A stretch of DNA of 64,000 nucleotides, taken from NCBI GenBank assembly GCA_036936605.1, contig JAUPFV010000005.1, positions 151,281,195-151,345,194 of the forward strand, written 5' to 3'. Origin of the DNA: Limnanthes douglasii subsp. nivea. Its lineage: Eukaryota; Streptophyta; Magnoliopsida; Brassicales; Limnanthaceae. The translations under genes were made by a program, and so were the position numbers. The notes below the pieces were generated by a model. That model saw nothing but the letters and a program-made list of their open reading frames with translations. It did no database searches and had not been told where the DNA came from. Of this stretch, positions 11,639-23,496 are shown piece after piece; within the stretch, counting starts at the first letter, position 1; each line of letters opens with the position of its first letter.

Positions 11639-12182
11639 GTTAAGTACTGCACGACCAATGTATATAACCCAGCATAACCGAAAATCTCACTAGATAAGGA
11701 AACTATTTATTAACTTTGAATTAAAGAAGCGTACTATGCATGAATCGCGCTTTCATTTAATACACATTGCAAACAAAATTTAAATAAATACAAACAAAAT
11801 ATCACGGGCGTATGTGTGGTCAACAACAATAAATGCAATCTTGGAATTTCGAAACTACATGATCCCTGTAACGTTTAGATCTATTTTCTTAAACGTCTCT
11901 TATAAAAACCAAATCACGCTTCTTTTTAGGTCGAAAAATACTTTTACTTTTCACGAATCACGTTTTCATTTAATACACATCACGGACAAAATTTACATAA
12001 ACACAATTAACTGCACACGGTCAACATCAATAAATGCTATTTTCTAAAGCGACTCCTAGTTTAAAGCAAATAGCGCTTCTTCTTAGATCCACAACATTGT
12101 TAAATCGATTGTTCCTTAGAAATAGGATTTTAAAATCCTGACATTTTCCTTACAAATATCATGCTTATCAGTTAAGAAAAAG
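11639..12182. other. Non-transcribed spacer, short type (representative, 544 bp)
   Basis: From high conservation to low: promoter block 11639-11670, an AT-rich stretch to about 11735, subrepeat A from about 11740, a middle segment with an ACAGG/CCTGT-type inverted motif in most units, subrepeat B from about 11953, then a segment ending in the T5 terminator. Subrepeats A and B start 213 bp apart and agree at roughly four of five bases over their first 55 bases. No coding function is supported. Confidence 0.85.
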
Positions 12183-12301
12183 GGGATGCAACACGAGGAC
12201 TTCCCAGGAGGTCACCCATCCTAGTACTACTCTCTCCCAAGCACGCTTCACTGCGGAGTTCTGATGGGATCCGGTGCATTAGTGCTGGTATGATCGCATC
12301 C
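12183..12301 (-). rRNA. 5S rRNA: 5S rRNA gene
   Basis: Full length. C67A, T53G and the -9 change. Its upstream spacer has GCAAGAATCG and a 9-bp insertion (about 12595), both shared only with 13564. Confidence 0.95.
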
Positions 12302-12900
12302 GTTAAGTAATGCACGACCAATGTATATAACCCAGCATAACCGAAAATCTCACTAGATAAGGAAACTATTTATTAACTTTGAATTAAAGAAGCGTACTAT
12401 GCAAGAATCGCGCTTTCATTTAATACACATTACAAACAACATTTAAATAAATACAAACAAAATATCACGGGCGTATGTGTGGTCAACAACAATAAATGCA
12501 ATCTTGGAATTTCGAAACTACAGGATCCCTGTAACGTTTAGATCTATTTTCTTAAACGTCTCTTATAAAAACCAAATCACGCTTCTTTTTAGGTCTTTTT
12601 AGGTCGAAAAATACTTTTACTTTTCACGAATCACGTTTTCATTTAATACACATCACGGACAAAATTTACATAAACACAATTAACTGCACACGGTCAACAT
12701 CAATAAATGCTATTTTCTAAAGCGACTCCTAGTTTAAAACAAATAGCGCTTCTTCTTAGATCCGCAACATTGTTAAATCGATTGTTCCTTAGAAATAGGA
12801 TTTTAAAATCCGGACATTTTCCTTACAAATATAATGCTTATCAGTTAATACTCACCGACCAAAACCAAAATGAAATTGAAAAAAAAAAATTAAGAAAAAG

Positions 12901-13019
12901 GGGATGCAACACGAGGACTTCCCAGGAGGTCACCCATCCTAGTACTACTCTCGCCCAAGCACGCTTAGCCGCGGAGTTCTGATGGGATCCGGTGCATTAG
13001 TGCTGGTATGATCGCATCC
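12901..13019 (-). rRNA. 5S rRNA: 5S rRNA gene
   Basis: Full length. T52C and A50G. Second gene of the 1381-bp dimer. Confidence 0.95.
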
Positions 13020-13563
13020 GTTAAGTACTGCACGACCAATGTATATAACCCAGCATAACCGAAAATCTCACTAGATAAGGAAACTATTTATTAACTTTGA
13101 ATTAAAGAAGCGTACTATGCATGAATCGCGCTTTCATTTAATACACATTGCAAACAAAATTTAAATAAATACAAACAAAATATCACGGGCGTATGTGTGG
13201 TCAACAACAATAAATGCAATCTTGGAATTTCGAAACTACATGATCCCTGTAACGTTTAGATCTATTTTCTTAAACGTCTCTTATAAAAACCAAATCACGC
13301 TTCTTTTTAGGTCGAAAAATACTTTTACTTTTCACGAATCACGTTTTCATTTAATACACATCACGGACAAAATTTACATAAACACAATTAACTGCACACG
13401 GTCAACATCAATAAATGCTATTTTCTAAAGCGACTCCTAGTTTAAAGCAAATAGCGCTTCTTCTTAGATCCACAACATTGTTAAATCGATTGTTCCTTAG
13501 AAATAGGATTTTAAAATCCTGACATTTTCCTTACAAATATCATGCTTATAAGTTAAGAAAAAG

Positions 13564-13682
13564 GGGATGCAACACGAGGACTTCCCAGGAGGTCACCCAT
13601 CCTAGTACTACTCTCTCCCAAGCACGCTTCACTGCGGAGTTCTGATGGGATCCGGTGCATTAGTGCTGGTATGATCGCATCC
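13564..13682 (-). rRNA. 5S rRNA: 5S rRNA gene
   Basis: Full length. C67A, T53G and the -9 change. Copy of 12183, 1381 bp on. Confidence 0.95.
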
Positions 13683-14281
13683 GTTAAGTAATGCACGACC
13701 AATGTATATAACCCAGCATAACCGAAAATCTCACTAGATAAGGAAACTATTTATTAACTTTGAATTAAAGAAGCGTACTATGCAAGAATCGCGCTTTCAT
13801 TTAATACACATTACAAACAACATTTAAATAAATACAAACAAAATATCACGGGCGTATGTGTGGTCAACAACAATAAATGCAATCTTGGAATTTCGAAACT
13901 ACAGGATCCCTGTAACGTTTAGATCTATTTTCTTAAACGTCTCTTATAAAAACCAAATCACGCTTCTTTTTAGGTCTTTTTAGGTCGAAAAATACTTTTA
14001 CTTTTCACGAATCACGTTTTCATTTAATACACATCACGGACAAAATTTACATAAACACAATTAACTGCACACGGTCAACATCAATAAATGCTATTTTCTA
14101 AAGCGACTCCTAGTTTAAAACAAATAGCGCTTCTTCTTAGATCCGCAACATTGTTAAATCGATTGTTCCTTAGAAATAGGATTTTAAAATCCGGACATTT
14201 TCCTTACAAATATAATGCTTATCAGTTAATACTCACCGACCAAAACCAAAATGAAATTGAAAAAAAAAAATTAAGAAAAAG

Positions 14282-14400
14282 GGGATGCAACACGAGGACT
14301 TCCCAGGAGGTCACCCATCCTAGTACTACTCTCGCCCAAGCACGCTTAGCCGCGGAGTTCTGATGGGATCCGGTGCATTAGTGCTGGTATGATCGCATCC
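14282..14400 (-). rRNA. 5S rRNA: 5S rRNA gene
   Basis: Full length. T52C and A50G. Copy of 12901, 1381 bp on. Confidence 0.95.
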
Positions 14401-14944
14401 GTTAAGTACTGCACGACCAATGTATATAACCCAGCATAACCGAAAATCTCACTAGATAAGGAAACTATTTATTAACTTTGAATTAAAGAAGCGTACTATG
14501 CATGAATCGCGCTTTCATTTAATACACATTGCAAACAAAATTTAAATAAATACAAACAAAATATCACGGGCGTATGTGTGGTCAACAACAATAAATGCAA
14601 TCTTGGAATTTCGAAACTACATGATCCCTGTAACGTTTAGATCTATTTTCTTAAACGTCTCTTATAAAAACCAAATCACGCTTCTTTTTAGGTCGAAAAA
14701 TACTTTTACTTTTCACGAATCACGTTTTCATTTAATACACATCACGGACAAAATTTACATAAACACAATTAACTGCACACGGTCAACATCAATAAATGCT
14801 ATTTTCTAAAGCGACTCCTAGTTTAAAGCAAATAGCGCTTCTTCTTAGATCCACAACATTGTTAAATCGATTGTTCCTTAGAAATAGGATTTTAAAATCC
14901 TGACATTTTCCTTACAAATATCATGCTTATAAGTTAAGAAAAAG

Positions 14945-15063
14945 GGGATGCAACACGAGGACTTCCCAGGAGGTCACCCATCCTAGTACTACTCTCGCCC
15001 AAGCACACTTGACAGCGGAGTTCTGATGGGATCCGGTGCATTAGTGCTGGTATGATCGCATCC
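14945..15063 (-). rRNA. 5S rRNA: 5S rRNA gene
   Basis: Full length. C57T, T53C and A50T, as in 3598. Confidence 0.95.
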
Positions 15064-15520
15064 GTTAAGTACTGCACGACCAATGTATATAACCCAGCAT
15101 AACCGAAAATCTCACTAGATAAGGAAACTATTTATTAACTTTGAATTAAAGAAGCGTACTATGCATGAATCGCGCTTTCATTTAATACACATTGCAAACA
15201 AAATTTAAATAAATACAAACAAAATATCACGGGCGTATGTGTGGTCAACAACAATAAATGCAATCTTGGAATTTCGAAACTACATGATCCCTGTAACGTT
15301 TAGATCTATTTTCTTAAACGTCTCTTATAAAAACCAAATCACGCTTCTTTTTAGGTCGAAAAATACTTTTACTTTTCACGAATCACGTTTTCATTTAATA
15401 CACATCACGGACAAAATTTACATAAACACAATTAACTGCACACGGTCAACATCAATAAATGCTATTTTCTAAAGCGACTCCTAGTTTAAAGCAAATAGCG
15501 CTTCTTCTTAGATCCACAAC

Positions 15521-15696
15521 ATTGTTAAATCGATTGTTCCTTAGAAATAGGATTTTAAAATCCTGACATTTTCCTTACAAATATCATGCTTATCAGTTAA
15601 GAAAAAACATTGTTAAATCGATTGTTCCTTAGAAATAGGATTTTAAAATCCTGACATTTTCCTTACAAATATCATGCTTATCAGTTAAGAAAAAGG
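15521..15696. repeat. Spacer duplication, 88 bp x2
   Basis: ATTGTTAAATCGATTG begins at 15521 and 15609, both copies ending in TTAAGAAAAA. Confidence 0.88.
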
Positions 15697-15814
15697 GGAT
15701 GCAACACGAGGACTTCCCAGGAGGTCACCCATCCTAGTACTACTCTCGCCCAAGCACGCTTCACTGCGGAGTTCTGATGGGATCCGGTGCATTAGTGCTG
15801 GTATGATCGCATCC
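15696..15814 (-). rRNA. 5S rRNA: 5S rRNA gene
   Basis: Full length. T53G and the -9 change. The upstream spacer has the shortened motif CCGATATCTCAC, seen also at 20033, 24202 and 36400. An 88-bp spacer duplication lies on the 3' side. Confidence 0.95.
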
Positions 15815-16344
15815 GTTAAGTAATGCACGACCAATGTATATAACCCAGCATAACCGATATCTCACTAGATAAGGAAACTATTTATTAACTTTGAATTAAA
15901 GAAGCGTACTATGCATGAATCGCGCTTTCATTTAATACACATTGCAAACAAAATTTAAATACAAACAAAATATCACGGGCGTATGTGTGGTCAACAACAA
16001 TAAATGCAATCTTGGAATTTCGAAACTACAGGATCCCTGTAACGTTTAGATCTATTTTCTTAAACGTCTCTTATAAAAACCAAATCACGCTTCTTTTTAG
16101 GTCGAAAAATACTTTTACTTTTCACGAATCACGTTTTCATTTAATACACATCACGGACAAAATTTACATAAACACAATTAACTGCACACGGTCAACATCA
16201 ATAGATGCTATTTTCTAAAGCGACTCCTAGTTTAAAACAAATAGCGCTTCTTCTTAGATCCGCAACATTGTTAAATCGATTGTTCCTTAGAAATAGGATT
16301 TTAAAATCCGGACATTTTCCTTACAAATATCAGTTAAGAAAAAG

Positions 16345-16495
16345 GGGATGCAACACGAGGACTTCCCAGGAGGTCACCCATGCATCCCGAGGACTTCCCA
16401 GGAGGTCACCCATCCTAGTACTACTCTCGCCCAAGCACGCTTAACTGCGGAGTTCTGATGGGATCCGGTGCATTAGTGCTGGTATGATCGCATCC
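16345..16495 (-). pseudogene. 5S rRNA: 5S rRNA gene with 32-nt 3' duplication
   Basis: 151 nt. RNA 1-108 is reference type, but the 3' part is repeated: the segment from CGAGG to ACCCA occurs twice, joined by TGCATCC. On the plus strand TGCATCCC (16381-16388) is the exact inverse of GGGATGCA at 16345, so an inverted 8-mer marks the join. The control boxes and promoter are intact. A transcript would carry an extended, probably misfolded 3' end. Confidence 0.88.
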
Positions 16496-17082
16496 GTTAA
16501 GTACTGCACGACCAATGTATATAACCCAGCATAACCGAAAATCTCACTAGATAAGGAAACTATTTATTAACTTTGAATTAAAGAAGCGTACTATGCATGA
16601 ATCGCGCTTCCATTTAATACACATTGCAAACAAAATTTAAATAAATACAAACAAAATATCACGGGCGTATGTGTGGTCAACAACAATAAATGCAATCTTG
16701 GAATTTCGAAACTACAGGATCCCTGTAACGTTTAGATCTATTTTCTTAAACGTCTCTTATAAAAACCAAATCACGCTTCTTTTTAGGTCGAAAAATACTT
16801 TTACTTTTCACGAATCACGTTTTCATTTAATACACATCACGGAAAAAATTTACATAAACACAATTAACTGCACACGGTCAACATCAATAAATGCTATTTT
16901 CTAAAGCGACTCCTAGTTTAAAACAAATAGCGCTTCTTCTTAGATCCGCAACATTGTTAAATCGATTGTTCCTTAGAAATAGGATTTTAAAATCCTGACA
17001 TTTTCCTTACAAATATCATGCTTATCAATTAATACTCACCGACCAAAACCAAAATGAAATTGAAAAAAAAATTAAGAAAAAT

Positions 17083-17201
17083 GGGATGCAACACGAGGAC
17101 TTCCCAGGAGGTCACCCATCCTAGTACTACTCTCGCCCAAGCACACTTAACTGCGGAGTTCTGATGGGATCCGGTGCATTAGTGCTGGTATGATCTCATC
17201 C
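17083..17201 (-). rRNA. 5S rRNA: 5S rRNA gene
   Basis: Full length. C57T and C6A. C6 pairs with G113 in helix I and no compensating change is present, so the end stem is weakened. Same pair of changes at 19329 and 23497. Confidence 0.93.
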
Positions 17202-17336
17202 GTTAAGTACTGCACGACCAATGTATATAACCCAGCATAACCGAAAATCTCACTAGATAAGGAAACTATTTATTAACTTTGAATTAAAGAAGCGTACTAT
17301 GCATGAATCGCGCTTTCATTTAATACACAATGCAAA

Positions 17337-17780
17337 CAAAATTTAAATAAATACAAACAAAATATCACGGGCGTATGTGTGGTCAACAACAATAAATGCA
17401 ATCTTGGAATTTCGAAACTACAGGATCCCTGTAACGTTTAGATCTATTTTCTTAAACGTCTCTTATAAAAACCAAATCAGGCTTCTTTTTAGGTCGAAAA
17501 ATACTTTTACTTTTCACGAATCACGTTTTCATTTAATACACATTGCAAACAAAATTTAAATAAATACAAACAAAATATCACGGGCGTATGTGTGGTCAAC
17601 AACAATAAATGCAATCTTGGAATTTCGAAACTACAGGATCCCTGTAACGTTTAGATCTATTTTCTTAAACGTCTCTTATAAAAACCAAATCAGGCTTCTT
17701 TTTAGGTCGAAAAATACTTTTACTTTTCACGAATCACGTTTTCATTTAATACACATCACGGACAAAATTTACATAAACAC
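17337..17780. repeat. Spacer duplication, 213 bp x2, via subrepeats
   Basis: The second copy starts where CACGTTTTCATTTAATACAC (subrepeat B) runs on into ATTGCAAAC (subrepeat A) near 17526-17550. The 213-bp offset equals the A-B distance in every spacer. Confidence 0.9.
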
Positions 17781-17923
17781 AATTAACTGCACACGGTCAA
17801 CATCAATAGATGCTATTTTCTAAAGCGACTCCTAGTTTAAAACAAATAGCGCTTCTTCTTAGATCCGCAACATTGTTAAATCGATTGTTCCTTAGAAATA
17901 GGATTTTAAAATCCGGACATTTT

Positions 17924-18037
17924 CCTTACAAATATCATGCTTATCAGTTAAGAAAATTTTTCCTTACAAATATCATGCTTATCAGTTAAGAAAATTTTTC
18001 CTTACAAATATCATGCTTATCAGTTAAGAAAAAGGGG
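17924..18037. repeat. 38-bp repeat x3 beside terminator
   Basis: CCTTACAAATATCATGC begins at 17924, 17962 and 18000, each copy ending in TTAAGAAAA. Triple also at 20660-20773; double at 24829 and near 25530. Confidence 0.9.
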
Positions 18038-18153
18038 ATGCAACACGAGGACTTCCCAGGAGGTCACCCATCCTAGTACTACTCTCGCCCAAGCACGCTT
18101 AACTGCGGAGTTCTGATGGGATCCGGTGCATTAGTGCTGGTATGATCGCATCC
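18035..18153 (-). rRNA. 5S rRNA: 5S rRNA gene, reference-type
   Basis: Exact match to the reference. Its 3' flank has three 38-bp repeats (17924-18037). The spacer on that side also holds the 213-bp subrepeat duplication, giving the largest step in the first half (952 bp). Confidence 0.96.
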
Positions 18154-18741
18154 GTTAAGTACTGCACGACCAATGTATATAACCCAGCATAACCGAAAAT
18201 CTCACTAGATAAGGAAACTATTTATTAACTTTGAATTAAAGAAGCGTACTATGCATGAATCGCGCTTCCATTTAATACACATTGCAAACAAAATTTAAAT
18301 AAATACAAACAAAATATCACGGGCGTATGTGTGGTCAACAACAATAAATGCAATCTTGGAATTTCGAAACTACAGGATCCCTGTAACGTTTAGATCTATT
18401 TTCTTAAACGTCTCTTATAAAAACCAAATCACGCTTCTTTTTAGGTCGAAAAATACTTTTAATTTTCACGAATCACGTTTTCATTTAATACACATCACGG
18501 ACAAAATTTACATAAACACAATTAACTGCACACGGTCAACATCAATAAATGCTATTTTCTAAAGCGACTCCTAGTTTAAAACAAATAGCGCTTCTTCTTA
18601 GATCCGCAACATTGTTAAATCGATTGTTCCTTAGAAATAGGATTTTAAAATCCTGACATTTTCCTTACAAATATCATGCTTATCAATTAATACTCACCGA
18701 CCAAAACCAAAATGAAATTGAAAAAAAAAATTAAGAAAAAT

Positions 18742-18860
18742 GGGATGCAACACGAGGACTTCCCAGGAGGTCACCCATCCTAGTACTACTCTCGCCCAAG
18801 CACACTTAACTGCGGAGTTCTGATGGGATCCGGTGCATAAGTTCTGGTATGATCGCATCC
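18742..18860 (-). rRNA. 5S rRNA: 5S rRNA gene
   Basis: Full length. C57T, A22T and C18A, with a change at -20. Identical set at 21478, 2736 bp away. Confidence 0.94.
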
Positions 18861-19328
18861 GTTAAGTACTGCACGACCAGTGTATATAACCCAGCATAAC
18901 CGAAAATCTCACTAGATAAGGAAACTATTTATTAACTTTGAATTAAAGAAGCGTACTATGCATGAATCGCGCTTTCATTTAATACACATTGCAAACAAAA
19001 TTTAAATAAATACAAACAAAATATCACGGGCGTATGTGTGGTCAACAACAATAAATGCAATCTTGGAATTTCGAAACTACAGGATCCCTGTAACGTTTAG
19101 ATCTATTTTCTTAAACGTCTCTTATAAAAACCAAATCACGCTTCTTTTTAGGTCGAAAAATACTTTTACTTTTCACGAATCACGTTTTCATTTAATACAC
19201 ATCACGGAAAAAATTTACATAAACACAATTAACTGCACACGGTCAACATCAATAAATGCTATTTTCTAAAGCGACTCCTAGTTTAAAACAAATAGCGCTT
19301 CTTCTTAGATCCGCAACATTGTTAAATA

Positions 19329-19446
19329 GGATGCAACACGAGGACTTCCCAGGAGGTCACCCATCCTAGTACTACTCTCGCCCAAGCACACTTAACTGCG
19401 GAGTTCTGATGGGATCCGGTGCATTAGTGCTGGTATGATCTCATCC
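19329..19446 (-). rRNA. 5S rRNA: 5S rRNA gene lacking its terminator
   Basis: 118 nt. The gene is whole except for the last C, but a deletion fuses it to AACATTGTTAAATA, removing CCCC and the T5 stop. The nearest run of five or more T downstream on the minus strand is about 117 nt away (19207-19212). Also C57T and C6A. Any transcript would be 3'-extended. Confidence 0.9.
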
Positions 19447-20032
19447 GTTAAGTACTGCACGACCAATGTATATAACCCAGCATAACCGAAAATCTCACTA
19501 GATAAGGAAACTATTTATTAACTTTGAATTAAAGAAGCGTACTATGCATGAATCGCGCTTTCATTTAATACACAATGCAAACAAAATTTAAATAAATACA
19601 AACAAAATATCACGGGCGTATGTGTGGTCAACAACAATAAATGCAATCTTGGAATTTCGAAACTACAGGATCCCTGTAACGTTTAGATCTATTTTCTTAA
19701 ACGTCTCTTATAAAAACCAAATCACGCTTCTTTTTAGGTCGAAAAATAATTTTACTTTTCACGAATCACGTTTTCATTTAATACACATCACGGACAAAAT
19801 TTACATAAACACATTTAACTACACACGGTCAACATCAATAAATGCTATTTTCTAAAGTGACTCCTAGTTTAAAACATCAATAAATGCTATTTTCTAAAGC
19901 GACTCCTAGTTTAAAACAAATAGCGCTTCTTCTTAGATCCGCAACATTGTTAAATCGATTGTTCCTTAGAAATAGGATTTTAAAATCCGGACATTTTCCT
20001 TACAAATATCATGCTTATCAGTTAAGAAAAAG

Positions 20033-20151
20033 GGGATGCAACACGAGGACTTCCCAGGAGGTCACCCATCCTAGTACTACTCTCGGCCAAGCACGCTTCA
20101 CTGCGGAGTTCTGATGGGATCCGGTGCATTAGTGCTGGTATGATCGCATCC
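20033..20151 (-). rRNA. 5S rRNA: 5S rRNA gene
   Basis: Full length. G66C and T53G, with the -9 change. Same set at 24202, 4169 bp on. A 42-bp spacer duplication follows on the 3' side. Confidence 0.95.
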
Positions 20152-20770
20152 GTTAAGTAATGCACGACCAATGTATATAACCCAGCATAACCGATATCTC
20201 ACTAGATAAGGAAACTATTTATTAACTTTGAATTAAAGAAGCGTACTATGCATGAATCGCGCTTTCATTTAATACACATTGCAAACAAAATTTAAATAAA
20301 TACAAACAAAATATCACGGGCGTATGTGTGGTCAACAACAATAAATGCAATCTTGGAATTTCGAAACTACAGGATCCCTGTAACGTTTAGATCTATTTTC
20401 TTAAACGTCTCTTATAAAAACCAAATCAGGCTTCTTTTTAGGTCGAAAAATACTTTTACTTTTCACGAATCACGTTTTCATTTAATACACATCACGGACA
20501 AAATTTACATAAACACAATTAACTGCACACGGTCAACATCAATAGATGTTATTTTCTAAAGCGACTCCTAGTTTAAAACAAATAGCGCTTCTTCTTAGAT
20601 CCGCAACATTGTTAAATCGATTGTTCCTTAGAAATAGGATTTTAAAATCCGGACATTTTCCTTACAAATATCATGCTTATCAGTTAAGAAAATTTTTCCT
20701 TACAAATATCATGCTTATCAGTTAAGAAAATTTTTCCTTACAAATATCATGCTTATCAGTTAAGAAAAAG

Positions 20771-20889
20771 GGGATGCAACACGAGGACTTCCCAGGAGGT
20801 CACCCATCCTAGTACTACTCTCGCCCAAGCACGCTTAACTGCGGAGTTCTGATGGGATCCGGTGCATTAGTGCTGGTATGATCGCATCC
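20771..20889 (-). rRNA. 5S rRNA: 5S rRNA gene, reference-type
   Basis: Exact match to the reference. The 3' flank has the same triple 38-bp repeat as 18035. Confidence 0.96.
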
Positions 20890-21477
20890 GTTAAGTACTG
20901 CACGACCAATGTATATAACCCAGCATAACCGAAAATCTCACTAGATAAGGAAACTATTTATTAACTTTGAATTAAAGAAGCGTACTATGCATGAATCGCG
21001 CTTCAATTTAATACACATTGCAAACAAAATTTAAATAAATACAAACAAAATATCACGGGCGTATGTGTGGTCAACAACAATAAATGCAATCTTGGAATTT
21101 CGAAACTACAGGATCCCTGTAACGTTTAGATCTATTTTCTTAAACGTCTCTTATAAAAACCAAATCACGCTTCTTTTTAGGTCGAAAAATACTTTTAATT
21201 TTCACGAATCACGTTTTCATTTAATACACATCACGGACAAAATTTACATAAACACAATTAACTGCACACGGTCAACATCAATAAATGCTATTTTCTAAAG
21301 CGACTCCTAGTTTAAAACAAATAGCGCTTCTTCTTAGATCCGCAACATTGTTAAATCGATTGTTCCTTAGAAATAGGATTTTAAAATCCTGACATTTTCC
21401 TTACAAATATCATGCTTATCAATTAATACTCACCGACCAAAACCAAAATGAAATTGAAAAAAAAAATTAAGAAAAAT

Positions 21478-21596
21478 GGGATGCAACACGAGGACTTCCC
21501 AGGAGGTCACCCATCCTAGTACTACTCTCGCCCAAGCACACTTAACTGCGGAGTTCTGATGGGATCCGGTGCATAAGTTCTGGTATGATCGCATCC
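21478..21596 (-). rRNA. 5S rRNA: 5S rRNA gene
   Basis: Full length. C57T, A22T, C18A and the -20 change, as in 18742. Confidence 0.94.
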
Positions 21597-22140
21597 GTTA
21601 AGTACTGCACGACCAGTGTATATAACCCAGCATAACCGAAAATCTCACTAGATAAGGAAACTATTTATTAACTTTGAATTAAAGAAGCGTACTATGCATG
21701 AATCGCGCTTTCATTTAATACACATTGCAAACAAAATTTAAATAAATACAAACAAAATATCACGGGCGTATGTGTGGTCAACAACAATAAATGCAATCTT
21801 GGAATTTCGAAACTACAGGATCCCTGTAACGTTTAGATCTATTTTCTTAAACGTCTCTTATAAAAACCAAATCACGCTTCTTTTTAGGTCGAAAAATACT
21901 TTTACTTTTCACGAATCACGTTTTCATTTAATACACATCACGGACAAAATTTACATAAACACAATTAACTTCACACGGTCAACATAATTAAATGCTATTT
22001 TCTAAAGTGACTCCTAGTTTAAAACAAATAGCGCTTCTTCTTAGATCCGCAACATTGTTAAATCGATTGTTCCTTAGAAATAGGATTTTAAAATCCGGAC
22101 ATTTTCCTTACAAATATCATGCTTATCAGTTAAGGAAAAG

Positions 22141-22259
22141 GGGATGCAACACGAAGACTTCCCAGGAGGTCACCCATCCTAGTACTACTCTCGCCCAAGC
22201 ACGCTTGACTGCGGAGTTCTGATGGGATCCGGTGCATTAGTGCTGGTATTATCGCATCC
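22141..22259 (-). rRNA. 5S rRNA: 5S rRNA gene
   Basis: Full length. C105T, T53C and C10A. The flank reads TTAAGGAAAAG, so the stop is T4 rather than T5. Same haplotype at 26973 and 30240. Confidence 0.94.
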
Positions 22260-22790
22260 GTTAAGTACTGCACGACCAATGTATATAACCCAGCATAACC
22301 GAAAATCTCACTAGATAAGGAAACTATTTATTAACTTTGAATTAAAGAAGCGTACTATGCATGAATCGCGCTTTCATTTAATACACATTGCAAACAAAAT
22401 TTAAATACAAACAAAATATCACGGGCGTATGTGTGGTCAACAACAATAAATGCAATCTTGGAATTTCGAAACTACAGGATCCCTGTAACGTTTAGATCTA
22501 TTTTCTTAAACGTCTCTTATAAAAACCAAATCACGCTTCTTTTTAGGTCGAAAAATACTTTTACTTTTCACGAATCACGTTTTCATTTAATACACATCAC
22601 GGACAAAATTTACATAAACACAATTAACTGCACATGGTCAACATCAATAGATGCTATTTTCTAAAGCGACTCCTAGTTTAAAACAAATAGCGCTTCTTCT
22701 TAGATCCGCAACATTGTTAAATCGATTGTTCCTTAGAAATAGGATTTTAAAATCCGGACATTTTCCTTACAAATATCAGTTAAGAAAAAG

Positions 22791-22909
22791 GGGATGCAAC
22801 ACGAGGACTTCCCAGGAGGTCACCCATCCTAGTACTACTCTCGCCCAAGCACGCTTAACTGCGGAGTTCTGATGGGATCCGGTGCATTAGTGCTGGTATG
22901 ATCGCATCC
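22791..22909 (-). rRNA. 5S rRNA: 5S rRNA gene, reference-type
   Basis: Exact match to the reference. The 3' flank lacks the CATGCTT segment, as at 16345 and 36888. It resembles an undamaged form of the unit at 16345. Confidence 0.96.
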
Positions 22910-23496
22910 GTTAAGTACTGCACGACCAATGTATATAACCCAGCATAACCGAAAATCTCACTAGATAAGGAAACTATTTATTAACTTTGAATTAAAGAAG
23001 CGTACTATGCATGAATCGCGCTTCCATTTAATACACATTGCAAACAAAATTTAAATAAATACAAACAAAATATCACGGGCGTATGTGTGGTCAACAACAA
23101 TAAATGCAATCTTGGAATTTCGAAACTACAGGATCCCTGTAACGTTTAGATCTATTTTCTTAAACGTCTCTTATAAAAACCAAATCACGCTTCTTTTTAG
23201 GTCGAAAAATACTTTTACTTTTCACGAATCACGTTTTCATTTAATACACATCACGGACAAAATTTACATAAACACAATTAACTGCACACGGTCAACATCA
23301 ATAAATGCTATTTTCTAAAGCGACTCCTAGTTTAAAACAAATAGCGCTTCTTCTTAGATCCGCAACATTGTTAAATCGATTGTTCCTTAGAAATAGGATT
23401 TTAAAATCCTGACATTTTCCTTACAAATATCATGCTTATCAATTAATACTCACCGACCAAAACCAAAATGAAATTGAAAAAAAAATTAAGAAAAAT

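Larger units (their letters stand above)
5100..13563. repeat. Higher-order repeat, about 4.17 kb (6 genes) x2
   Basis: Genes 5178, 5939, 6644, 7351, 7978 and 8686 line up with 9349, 10108, 10813, 11520, 12183 and 12901 by variant set. The first four offsets are 4169-4171 bp; the last two are larger because of small later indels. The left break is near 5100/9271, marked by TTAGAAATATG in both. Confidence 0.85.
12183..14944. repeat. Higher-order repeat, 1381 bp (2 genes) x2
   Basis: Gene pairs 12183/12901 and 13564/14282, both offsets 1381 bp. Both carry GCAAGAATCG and the doubled CTTTTTAGGT insertion, which are not seen elsewhere. Confidence 0.88.

Noticed and set aside
11860..11880. ACAGG-ATC-CCTGT inverted repeat in the spacer as a protein-binding site or hairpin
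   Set aside because: The arms are only 5 bp, and units from 3229 to 15.3 kb often carry ACATGATCCCTGT instead, so the symmetry is not kept.
16381..16388. TGCATCCC as an attachment or insertion site
   Set aside because: It has no inserted element or target duplication beside it; a template switch within the gene end explains it.
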